Origin: Marinagarivorans algicola
Lineage (GTDB): Bacteria > Pseudomonadota > Gammaproteobacteria > Pseudomonadales > Cellvibrionaceae
DNA length: 64,000 nt
NCBI RefSeq assembly: GCF_001292705.1
Contig: NZ_LGAK01000003.1
Coordinates: forward strand, 62,001-126,000
Direction: 5' to 3'
The position numbers were made by a program, and so were the translations under genes. Positions 1 to 7,828 of this stretch are shown here, piece after piece. The notes beneath the pieces were generated by a model. It did no database searches and was not told where the DNA came from. It worked only from the letters and a program-made list of their open reading frames with translations. Position 1 is the stretch's first letter. Every line of letters starts with the position of its first letter.

Positions 1-1
1 T

Positions 2-1480
2 CTTAAGACCTTACTAATGCCTGGCAAAGTGATTGAAGGTCACGCAAAATACGAAAAACAATGTGATCTTTGCCATGGCGATGATCGCCCCGCACTTTGT
101 CGCGATTGTCACGAAGCTATCGATCAAGACATCAAGGAAGATACTGGGATCCACGGGCATCGCGCTGAAGGTAATATTCTTAACTGCATTGAATGCCATA
201 CCGACCACATTGGCCGTGATGCCGATATTCTCAATTTTGACCAAGATAACTTCAACCACTCTCACACCGACTTCAATCTCACCGGTCAGCATAGTCAGTT
301 ACAGTGCTCATCGTGTCATGAAGCAGGTAAAAACAACTATCGTGACGCTCCTCATGCCTGTTTCGATTGCCACGAAAAAGATGATCACCATAAAGGCGCC
401 TTTGGCGAAGAGTGTAGCGACTGCCACACCACGGATGGCTGGGCCAAAAAAAATACGTTCGATCACTCAGAAACAGAATTTGAACTACTCGGCAAGCACA
501 ACGAAGTGCAATGTAGCGCCTGCCACCCTGATCAAAAATACGAAAAAACACCTAAAACCTGTGTGGCGTGCCATGCCGTGAATGACGTCCACAACAGTAC
601 TAATGGTAAAGAGTGTGATAAATGCCATAAAGAAGAAGCTTGGGACGAGCTCGTCTTTGATCACGACGTCGATACCGACTTTAAGCTACACGGTGAGCAC
701 AAACCTCTTAACTGCAATGCGTGCCACACCAAACCCGGTTATGAAGACAAGCCGAGTATGCGCTGTGTTGACTGTCATGAAAACGATGATAAGCATTTGG
801 GTCGTAATGGCCGTCAATGTGATGACTGCCATAATCCTAATAGCTGGAAGAAGCAAACCTTCGATCACGACATCGATACGAAATTTGCACTCGATGGCCA
901 ACACACGGAACTCACCTGTGAAAGCTGTCATAAAACAGCCGATACAACAGACAAAATTGGCAGCCAATGCATTGACTGTCACAAGCAAGATGATGTGCAC
1001 AAAGGTCAACAGGGCAAAGAGTGTACACAATGCCATAACACCAGTGGCTGGGAAGAAAAGGTTCGCTTTGATCACAATTTAGCGACCTTTCCACTAACCG
1101 GCATGCATGCAGTCACCAGCTGTGATGCCTGCCACACAACCCCTGAATACCGCGATGCTAAAAGTGAATGCTACGCCTGTCATAAAGAAGACGACAAACA
1201 CAACAAAACGCAAGGTACCGACTGCGGTGCTTGCCATAACCCCAATGACTGGAAACTATGGATTTTTGACCACAGCAAACAAACTAACTTCGAACTTGAA
1301 GGGGCTCATACCAACCTAAGCTGTGGCTCCTGCCACACCACTCCAACCGAGGGCACTGTCAAACAAAGCGCTAGCTGCATTGCCTGCCACGCTAAAGACG
1401 ACGAACACAATAAACGCTTTGGCCGTACTTGCGAACGCTGCCACACCACTGAATCCTTTAAAGACATCAGGATGCAATAA
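2..1480 (+). CDS. Multiheme cytochrome c, 21 visible hemes, 5' end outside window
   Basis: Secreted electron-transfer protein, seen only in part. The reading frame is open to the left edge, and the first Met (position 17) lies in a run resembling the interior of such proteins, so the signal peptide is probably upstream of the window. I count 21 CXXCH heme-binding motifs. They fall into repeats of about 65 residues. Each repeat holds three CXXCH motifs and three other conserved His (in FDH, GxH and DDxH contexts), which fits bis-His ligation of every heme. No transmembrane segment is visible. The next gene starts two bases after this stop and encodes a related cytochrome; a barrel gene follows. 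The family is of the cytochrome c3/doubled-CXXCH kind. A role in moving electrons across or outside the outer membrane is inferred from context. Confidence 0.9.
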   Translation, partial: LKTLLMPGKVIEGHAKYEKQCDLCHGDDRPALCRDCHEAIDQDIKEDTGIHGHRAEGNILNCIECHTDHIGRDADILNFDQDNFNHSHTDFNLTGQHSQLQCSSCHEAGKNNYRDAPHACFDCHEKDDHHKGAFGEECSDCHTTDGWAKKNTFDHSETEFELLGKHNEVQCSACHPDQKYEKTPKTCVACHAVNDVHNSTNGKECDKCHKEEAWDELVFDHDVDTDFKLHGEHKPLNCNACHTKPGYEDKPSMRCVDCHENDDKHLGRNGRQCDDCHNPNSWKKQTFDHDIDTKFALDGQHTELTCESCHKTADTTDKIGSQCIDCHKQDDVHKGQQGKECTQCHNTSGWEEKVRFDHNLATFPLTGMHAVTSCDACHTTPEYRDAKSECYACHKEDDKHNKTQGTDCGACHNPNDWKLWIFDHSKQTNFELEGAHTNLSCGSCHTTPTEGTVKQSASCIACHAKDDEHNKRFGRTCERCHTTESFKDIRMQ

Positions 1481-1482
1481 GA

Positions 1483-2994
1483 ATGAAGAGTATTTTTACC
1501 CAAAGAGTCCTTAGCGCACACCGAACTTTGAAGGCCTTAACTTTAACCGGCTTAATATACAGCGTTATAGCAAGTTCTGGCACGGCCGCTCAAACGAGCT
1601 CCGAGCTAGCACAAACAGCTGAATCCAGCTCACAGACTCAACAGGCAGTAGCCACTCAAACGAGTACTCCCCAAAAAGAAACAGATAAAGAAGGCCCTGT
1701 GGAAGTCTTCGAATTTGATCATTTTAATACAGGCTTTGCCTTAGAGGGTATACATGCCAGCTTAGAGTGCGAAAGCTGCCATTCGCGCGGGCAATTTGAA
1801 GGGACTATCACAACCTGTACTAGTTGCCACAGCGAAGGTAGCGCAGTGAATGCCTCAGCCAAGCCCCAAAACCACATCCAGGTAATTGGCCAATGTGACG
1901 ACTGCCATACACCACAGGAGTGGAGCTTTGTGAGTCGTGTCGATCACGCCTCAGTATTAGGCTCGTGCGGCAGTTGTCATAATAATTTTTTAGCTGGTGG
2001 CAAACCCGCAGACCATATACCCACGGGTAACGACTGCGAAAGCTGCCACAACACAGTAGAGTGGTTTACAGTTAACTTTGATCATGGTGATGTTTCTGAT
2101 AACTGCGCATCTTGCCACAACGGCTCGACAGCAACGGGGAAACATGCTACTCACATCAATGCCACCAATCGCTGTGAAGCCTGCCACCTGAGCACTAACT
2201 TTTGGGCGCCTGTAGCAGCTATGAATGTTGATCACATTGAAGTACTCGGCTCATGTCAAAGCTGCCACAATGGCTCGGTGGCACTAGGCAAGCCTGCTAA
2301 TCACATCAACACTACCAACAATTGCGATAGCTGCCATCAAACTAATCTGTGGCAAATTGCTAGCCCCAGCCTGGTTGACCACGCTGAAGTCATCGGTACT
2401 TGCATCAGCTGCCATAACGGCTCTGTTGCCATGGGTAAGTCGAGCGGCCATATTACAACGAGCAACCAATGCGATGCATGCCATTCCGATAATATGCCTT
2501 GGGCCCCAGTTCGCCTAGTCGATCACAATGAAGTTGAAGGCACGTGTGCCAGCTGTCACCAAAGCGATAAAGATCCGCACCCAATCAACCCTGTCAGTAA
2601 TAATTGTGACGCGTGCCACTCTTCATCGATGTGGGTGCCTACCGTGCGTGTTGATCACGATGAAATCACAATTGCAGCATGTGTCGTTTGTCATAGTGGT
2701 GGCTTTAGTATTCCTAGCGGCAATGTTATTGGCAAAACAAACGCATCCGCGTGGCACATGGGCGTGTCGAATAACTGCGAAGCCTGCCATAACACATTCG
2801 CTTTTAGCGCTGTACCTAAAAACGGTGTCGATCACTCAGAAATACCTGCCGCACAAGCAGGAACATGCGCTGTTTGCCATGATGGTGTCAGTGTCATCGG
2901 GCAGCACGCCGGCCATATTCCAACAGCTGGGGCTGAATGTATTAATTGCCATCAGCCGAATATGGATTGGCAATTTGACACTAGCGGACTCTAA
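1483..2994 (+). CDS. Secreted multiheme cytochrome c with 17 hemes
   Basis: A 503-residue exported cytochrome. Residues 1-36 form a signal peptide with a basic start, a hydrophobic core and an AA cleavage site. A Ser/Thr/Gln-rich linker runs to about residue 75. I count 17 CXXCH motifs. The first three, with FDH and GxH histidines, form one unit like those of the upstream protein. The other 14 form seven diheme repeats of about 48 residues, each with a VDH and a GHI-type His as likely distal ligands. The start is two bases after the upstream stop, so the two genes are co-translated or nearly so. A partner role with the upstream cytochrome and the downstream barrel is inferred. The exact substrate or electron acceptor cannot be told from sequence. 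Confidence 0.9.
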   Translation: MKSIFTQRVLSAHRTLKALTLTGLIYSVIASSGTAAQTSSELAQTAESSSQTQQAVATQTSTPQKETDKEGPVEVFEFDHFNTGFALEGIHASLECESCHSRGQFEGTITTCTSCHSEGSAVNASAKPQNHIQVIGQCDDCHTPQEWSFVSRVDHASVLGSCGSCHNNFLAGGKPADHIPTGNDCESCHNTVEWFTVNFDHGDVSDNCASCHNGSTATGKHATHINATNRCEACHLSTNFWAPVAAMNVDHIEVLGSCQSCHNGSVALGKPANHINTTNNCDSCHQTNLWQIASPSLVDHAEVIGTCISCHNGSVAMGKSSGHITTSNQCDACHSDNMPWAPVRLVDHNEVEGTCASCHQSDKDPHPINPVSNNCDACHSSSMWVPTVRVDHDEITIAACVVCHSGGFSIPSGNVIGKTNASAWHMGVSNNCEACHNTFAFSAVPKNGVDHSEIPAAQAGTCAVCHDGVSVIGQHAGHIPTAGAECINCHQPNMDWQFDTSGL

Positions 2995-3021
2995 TAGATC
3001 AAATTGATATTTCAGGAGCCT

Positions 3022-3090
3022 ATGACCAAAACCACCATATGGCTCACTGTAACTCTAATTACAGAAAAAAATTATGCTTACTCAAAATAA
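3022..3090 (+). CDS. Possible 22-codon leader ORF overlapping the barrel gene start
   Basis: A short ORF preceded by a strong AGGAG ribosome binding site at about 3014. It ends at 3090, beyond the start of the outer-membrane barrel gene at 3074, and lies in another frame. The barrel start itself has no clear Shine-Dalgarno, so ribosomes finishing this ORF could re-initiate there (translational coupling). A run of seven A (3064-3070) lies near the overlap; one base less would fuse the two frames. The peptide has a short hydrophobic middle but no recognisable family. It may be a leader, a sequencing artefact or chance. Confidence 0.35.
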   Translation: MTKTTIWLTVTLITEKNYAYSK

Positions 3091-5239
3091 AAGAACAATA
3101 AAATGCCATTCTCTTTGGCGGCGACTGAGCTTATACACTCTGGTGTTTGTGGCTACCTGTCTATGCCAAAGTCTTTGGGCGGCAAACGAAGCGCTGAATA
3201 ATGTCAATGTGGCCGATACCGTCGTAGGCTATGATGTTGAAATCCGCCACCAAAGCCCCATGCAGTATTTAAGTCATAGTCCAGAAGCTGCCGGTAATCG
3301 CGTTAAAATTCAATTGCGCCAAAATGCCAGTGGGCAAGCCAAGCAAAGTAGTAATACCGCCAATTTTAATTGGGCTGCTGCATTTGGTGTACCACTGGAA
3401 GAGGTCACCATGGAAGACCTGCAAAGTGATAACCCCGTGCTTGAGCTTAATTTCAGCAAGGATGTTAAGTTTACGGTAAGCAATTCGCCCGATAACCGCA
3501 TGACGATTATCAGTATCACCACACCGCGCCCATTATTCACAGGCCCGGCGCCAGAGCGCGACACAACTCCACGAAATTTAATCACATCCCTTAAAGGGGT
3601 TGACCCTGATATGTCTGAGCTGCTCGATCGCGCCAACAAGGCCATGTTAGATAAAGAATACGGCCGTGCCGTGCAAATTTTTATGCGTATACGCGAGCAA
3701 GGTAACGACGATATTCAACCCTCTATACAAGAACTGATTGGCTTAACGCGCGAAAGTCTAGGTCAAATGGCGCACGCTAAAGCCGAATATAATAAATACC
3801 TGACCAACTTCCCCAATGGCGATGCCGTTGCACGTGTACGCCAGCGCTTGAATGCACTCAATACAGCCGCGCAGCAAGTCACTGAAAGCAACAAAGTGGC
3901 AGCACGCCAATCAAAAGGCGACGAATGGCGCAAACATATTTACGGAGGATTTACGCAAACCTATTATTACGACCAGCTCGATACCGCCAACGGTGAAAAA
4001 CTGACTTTACGTTCAGCCCTTAACAACCACCTTAACGTGACCGCCCGTGCTAGCAACTCACATTATGATCTTAAAGCAAGCTTTTCTGGACTGTACCAAA
4101 AGGATTTTGAATTTGATGGCGAAGAAGATGTGGTTAACCCCCATCAAATTACGATAGAGGGGCGCCAAAAAGACTGGGGATTATTTGCCCGCGCAGGCCG
4201 CCAAAGCCGTAGCTCAGGTGGCGTACTAGGCCGTTTTGATGGCGTGCATGCTGCCTACGAAATTAACTCAACGTTTACCGTTAATGGTGTTTTTGGCTAT
4301 CCTGTCGACAGCCAAAACAAAGAATATGTGAATACTGACCAGCAATTTTATGGTGCAAGTATTGATGCCGGCACACTCTGGGGAGGCTGGGAATTTAGCG
4401 GCTTTTATATTATGCAAGAATATCTTGATTTTACCGATCGTGAAGCAATTGGCGGTGAAGTCCGCTTTGTTGATGCCAATAAATCTCTATTCACGTTGGT
4501 AGACTACGATATTTTTTATCAAGAACTTAACATTTTTATGGTTAATGGACGCTGGGCATTTAATGAGGCTACCTCTGTTAATGCATCATTCGACCACCGA
4601 AGAAACCCCATTTTATTTAGCTACGGTGCGGTACAAGGCCAAGGGATTCAGTATGTAGAGCAATTATTTCCCCGATTTACCCTAGGGCAGCTATACACCT
4701 TTGCTGAAAACCGTAACGCCACCACCAATACCGGTACAGCAGGCGTAACCCATCAAATCAATAGCCAGTGGCAACTAAGCGGTGATATCACCGTTTCAAA
4801 ATACAGCGGGAATGACAGCACCCCCACTAACTTTTTAGGAATGCCCATTGAAGGTATTGAGGGAAGTTCGGCAGATATTTACTACAACACTCGCCTCACA
4901 ACTAACAACTTAATCATGGATAATGACAGCATGATATTTGGCCTACGCTACAGCGATACCGAGCGTGCCAAAACGACCACCTTAGACTTTAACTGGCGCG
5001 CCAATATTACGCCCAACTTGCGTATCAATCCGCGCTTTAGGCTCGATTATCGTCAAAGCGCGACCAACGATGATAGCCGCTGGCAAACACGCCCCAAGGT
5101 ACGCCTAGATTACAAGCTTCGTCGACGTATTCGCTTAGAAATGGATATTGGCTACGATTGGCTACAAGATAGCCGTACTGATTACACCTACGAGAGTGCA
5201 GGCTATTACTTTTCGGCAGGCTACCGGTTACAGTTTTAA
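3074..5239 (+). CDS. Outer-membrane beta-barrel protein with N-terminal TPR domain
   Basis: A 721-residue predicted outer-membrane protein. It has a signal peptide (about 1-36), an N-terminal beta-rich domain (about 45-165), a helical TPR-like region (about 180-262), then a long barrel region (about 288-721) of alternating hydrophobic and polar residues. It ends in Phe, the usual terminal residue of barrels inserted by BAM. It follows two multiheme cytochrome genes. By analogy with MtrB-type porins it could sheathe or anchor a cytochrome that carries electrons through the outer membrane. It lacks recognisable MtrB features and its length and TPR part differ, so that role is inference from neighbourhood. 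It could instead be a secretion or assembly factor for the cytochromes. Confidence 0.75.
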   Translation: MLTQNKRTIKCHSLWRRLSLYTLVFVATCLCQSLWAANEALNNVNVADTVVGYDVEIRHQSPMQYLSHSPEAAGNRVKIQLRQNASGQAKQSSNTANFNWAAAFGVPLEEVTMEDLQSDNPVLELNFSKDVKFTVSNSPDNRMTIISITTPRPLFTGPAPERDTTPRNLITSLKGVDPDMSELLDRANKAMLDKEYGRAVQIFMRIREQGNDDIQPSIQELIGLTRESLGQMAHAKAEYNKYLTNFPNGDAVARVRQRLNALNTAAQQVTESNKVAARQSKGDEWRKHIYGGFTQTYYYDQLDTANGEKLTLRSALNNHLNVTARASNSHYDLKASFSGLYQKDFEFDGEEDVVNPHQITIEGRQKDWGLFARAGRQSRSSGGVLGRFDGVHAAYEINSTFTVNGVFGYPVDSQNKEYVNTDQQFYGASIDAGTLWGGWEFSGFYIMQEYLDFTDREAIGGEVRFVDANKSLFTLVDYDIFYQELNIFMVNGRWAFNEATSVNASFDHRRNPILFSYGAVQGQGIQYVEQLFPRFTLGQLYTFAENRNATTNTGTAGVTHQINSQWQLSGDITVSKYSGNDSTPTNFLGMPIEGIEGSSADIYYNTRLTTNNLIMDNDSMIFGLRYSDTERAKTTTLDFNWRANITPNLRINPRFRLDYRQSATNDDSRWQTRPKVRLDYKLRRRIRLEMDIGYDWLQDSRTDYTYESAGYYFSAGYRLQF

Positions 5240-5431
5240 TAACACGTCTAGGACAACGACCACAGACTATGGCTCACAAAAGTGCATAATGGATAACACT
5301 TTACGAGCCCTTCACGTACATCGCGCTTCATATCGGCATGTAAAACTCTACAGCGCATCACATTGTGGCGACTCAAACCAAACTGTCACTCATTTATTAA
5401 TGGCGCTTTCACCACTGCTGAATAATCGCCT

Positions 5432-6181
5432 TTAAGCTTCAAAAATACGACTAATTACAATTTTATATCCCGAAACTGGTTTTTTATACCAAGGCCAATA
5501 TTGCCGTACAAGTCCGGTCAATAGTGAGCGTGATTCAATATTAGGCATTTCCTTAATGCCATCAATACCGGTCATATTTTCTTGCAGTGCGCTAAGGCTC
5601 ACCGTTTTACAGCCCACCAATAATGTGACTTGAGGTGTTTCATCGGTGAGCTTACTTTGAATGCTCAGCAGCAATGTATGTAGTGCCTTAACGCCTAGCA
5701 GTGGTTTATCGTCTCCGACAATAATGAGCTTGGGCTGCGCCTGACGCCAGTGTATGGTCTTGGTAAAGTCCTCCAGCGGTTTTGTACACGCAACATGCAT
5801 ATGGTTATCTAACTCAGGAAAGATAAACCCAATACAGTCATCGACACTGGGCGTATTGACAGCACGCCAACTAAAGCGCGGCCAGTCCAGCTGCTCAGAT
5901 AAACGGTGAAAGCGCGTACTCAACCCCCCCGCCACCTCGATGCCCACACCTTCTGGGTACTGCTCAAAAAAACACAACGCTTCTTGATCAAACCATTGAT
6001 AACGGCGCAACGCCAGCCGATGTTGGCTTTTGGAGACATTGACCTCTTCTTTACAGTCAAGCAGTGTCAGTACATAACCGGCTGCACGGTCAATAAAACC
6101 TGCCGTACTCGCATCACCCCTCGCCTGTGCACGACACACCACTGGTGCTAACAACTGTAAAAATTGCGTTTGTGAAAGCAT
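5432..6181 (-). CDS. Leucine carboxyl methyltransferase-like protein (LCM family)
   Basis: A 249-residue soluble protein. The run EVAGGLSTRFHRL (around residues 82-94) resembles the SAM-binding glycine motif of the LCM/PpmA family of O-methyltransferases (usually ELGAGLSTRFxRL), and a later region fits the expected beta-strand and NTPSVDD stretch. The acceptor substrate is unknown. It is transcribed away from the imelysin operon, and its promoter region holds a 35-bp palindrome matching the Fur box (6203-6237), so it is probably iron-repressed. Family assignment rests on one motif and overall layout. No other domain is seen. Confidence 0.5.
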   Translation of the reverse strand: MLSQTQFLQLLAPVVCRAQARGDASTAGFIDRAAGYVLTLLDCKEEVNVSKSQHRLALRRYQWFDQEALCFFEQYPEGVGIEVAGGLSTRFHRLSEQLDWPRFSWRAVNTPSVDDCIGFIFPELDNHMHVACTKPLEDFTKTIHWRQAQPKLIIVGDDKPLLGVKALHTLLLSIQSKLTDETPQVTLLVGCKTVSLSALQENMTGIDGIKEMPNIESRSLLTGLVRQYWPWYKKPVSGYKIVISRIFEA

Positions 6182-6202
6182 GTGCTTGACTCCAACGTTA
6201 TT

Positions 6203-6237
6203 AGTTTTTAAATGATAATAATTATCATTTAAAAACT
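6203..6237. promoter_or_regulatory. Fur-box-like 35-bp palindrome
   Basis: Two perfect 17-base arms around a single central A. The core AATGATAATAATTATCATT closely matches the 19-bp Fur consensus of GATAAT hexamers. It lies 22 bases upstream of the LCM-like gene start on the minus strand and about 160 bases upstream of imelysin. Fur repression under iron-replete conditions is inferred. Confidence 0.75.
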
Positions 6238-6330
6238 CAATATAAATTTCTTTAAATATGCCTTTGAGTATTGCGGCGAATATTTCTTTGCGGGTTATTT
6301 TAGCCCTTATACAAAATTTTTATAATAATA

Positions 6331-6350
6331 GTGTTGATAATCATTTTCAT
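6331..6350. promoter_or_regulatory. Second Fur-box-like site upstream of imelysin
   Basis: Contains TTGATAATCATTTTC, a partial match to the Fur consensus (GATAAT followed by CATTATC with one mismatch). It lies 46 bases before the first imelysin start, where a promoter should be. Together with the stronger palindrome upstream it suggests Fur control in both directions. Confidence 0.55.
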
Positions 6351-6395
6351 TTAGATTAAATTGACCGTACTTACTGCTTATATCGAGACCGATTC

Positions 6396-7754
6396 ATGAA
6401 TTTTACTCAAAAAGCGCTGCCCGTAGCCCTCTGTCTTTTACTGGGCGCTTGTGGCTCAGATAATAATGCCGCAAAGACCGATACCACAGCCTCTAGCGCC
6501 CCTTCAAACCCAGCCAGCGTAACAATTAATGCCGTTGTCGAGCATAATGCACAGCTCGCCTTTGCTTTATACAGTGACGCATTAACTACCGCCGAGCAGC
6601 TGCATAGCGCTATCGAAGCGTTAGTTTCATCCCCTTCTGCAGCCACGCACCAAAGCGCAAAAGACGCTTGGCTTGCCGCTCGCGAACCCTATGGCCAAAG
6701 TGAAATATACCGTTTTCGTGCAGGCCCGATTGATGATTTAAACGATGAGGGTAACTTAGTTGATGGCGAAGGTCCTGAAGGTCGCTTAAACGCATGGCCA
6801 CTGGGTGAAGCGGTTATCGATTACGTGGCCAATGCCGTTGATGGTGTAGCGGGACCCGAAAACGCTGATAGCCTTGGTACGCTTGATGGCAACATTATTA
6901 ACGACACTCAAAACTTCCCAACAATTACCGCCGCTGTACTCAAAGATGACTCGCTAAGCTTAGGCAGTGATGAGCGCAACGTCATTGCTGGCTACCATGC
7001 CATAGAATTTTTATTGTGGGGCCAAGATTTAAACCTAGATGGTAGTGGTAATGGTGAGCGCGATAGTACCGCCGGCCAACGCCCTTGGAGCGATTACGCA
7101 ACAGGCGCAGATTGCACCAATGGTCACTGCGATCGCCGCGGCGATTATTTAAAAGCGGCTAGTGAACTACTCATTAATGACCTGACATTATTAGTCAATG
7201 CGTGGAACCCCACAGCGGGCAACAACTATTACACCCGCTATATTGCCGCAGGCGAATCCAGCCTTAAAGGTATGCTCGAAAGTATGGGCAGAATGGGCTA
7301 TGGCGAACTCGCCGCCGAACGCATTAATGCCGCGTTAATTGAAGAAGCACAAGAAGATGAGCACTCTTGCTTTAGTGATAATACACATCGCGATATTTAC
7401 TTAAATTTTGATGGTATTCGTATTACCTATAGCGGTGACTACACCCGTGTAGACGGCACCGAACTCACAGGCGCAGGTATTGACGATTTACTGGTCGCCA
7501 TGGAGCAAAGCGCATTAAATACCCAAATGCAAAATGCTTTTGATAAAACCGCGAGCTTTATTCAACAAATTGATGACAAAGCCAACATGGGTATTCCTTT
7601 TGACATACAAATTGAAGTCACTGAGCATCAAACCGCCATTAAAGAAACGGTGAATGCACTAGCCGAGCAAAAAGATGTTATTGAAGATATTGCTAAAGCT
7701 TTAAATATTACACTCGGTGATCTAACCCAAGATACCGAACAAGATTTACTGTAA
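6396..7754 (+). CDS. irpA: Imelysin-family iron-regulated lipoprotein
   Basis: A 452-residue lipoprotein (lipobox LLGAC, Cys19) of the imelysin/M75 family, the group that includes IrpA and the EfeO C-terminal domain. The diagnostic GxHxxE motif is intact (GYHAIE, about residue 200), followed by the typical LLWGQD. A linker rich in Ala, Ser and Thr follows the lipid-anchored Cys. Family members are thought to act in periplasmic iron acquisition; proteolytic activity is disputed. It is the first gene of an iron operon behind two Fur-like sites, and is separated from the next gene by a terminator-like hairpin. That would allow it to be made in excess of the downstream proteins. Confidence 0.85.
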   Translation: MNFTQKALPVALCLLLGACGSDNNAAKTDTTASSAPSNPASVTINAVVEHNAQLAFALYSDALTTAEQLHSAIEALVSSPSAATHQSAKDAWLAAREPYGQSEIYRFRAGPIDDLNDEGNLVDGEGPEGRLNAWPLGEAVIDYVANAVDGVAGPENADSLGTLDGNIINDTQNFPTITAAVLKDDSLSLGSDERNVIAGYHAIEFLLWGQDLNLDGSGNGERDSTAGQRPWSDYATGADCTNGHCDRRGDYLKAASELLINDLTLLVNAWNPTAGNNYYTRYIAAGESSLKGMLESMGRMGYGELAAERINAALIEEAQEDEHSCFSDNTHRDIYLNFDGIRITYSGDYTRVDGTELTGAGIDDLLVAMEQSALNTQMQNAFDKTASFIQQIDDKANMGIPFDIQIEVTEHQTAIKETVNALAEQKDVIEDIAKALNITLGDLTQDTEQDLL

Positions 7755-7770
7755 GTTACCCCAAGGTTTT

Positions 7771-7795
7771 ACCCGCGCTATGCGCGGGTTTTTTT
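7771..7795 (+). terminator. Rho-independent terminator or attenuator after first imelysin
   Basis: GC-rich hairpin ACCCGCG-CTAT-GCGCGGGT followed by a run of T. It lies 17 bases after the imelysin stop, inside the presumed operon, so it may work as a partial terminator that lowers expression of the genes behind it. Confidence 0.75.
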
Positions 7796-7828
7796 ATTGA
7801 TAGCCACTCAAAAACACACGAGTTCATC

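Noticed and set aside
33-1319. Long open frames on both strands within the first multiheme gene
   Set aside because: They overlap the repeat-rich cytochrome frame completely. The recurring Cys and His codons keep the other frames free of stops; their products are low in family likeness.
1-3000. CRISPR or tandem DNA repeat array in the multiheme genes
   Set aside because: The periodic pattern comes from coding of CXXCH repeats; spacing and sequence vary at the DNA level and there are no unique spacers between identical repeats.
5240-5431. Gene or RNA between the barrel gene and the methyltransferase-like gene
   Set aside because: Only a short frame overlapping the barrel end is open. No ribosome site, hairpin or family signal was seen.
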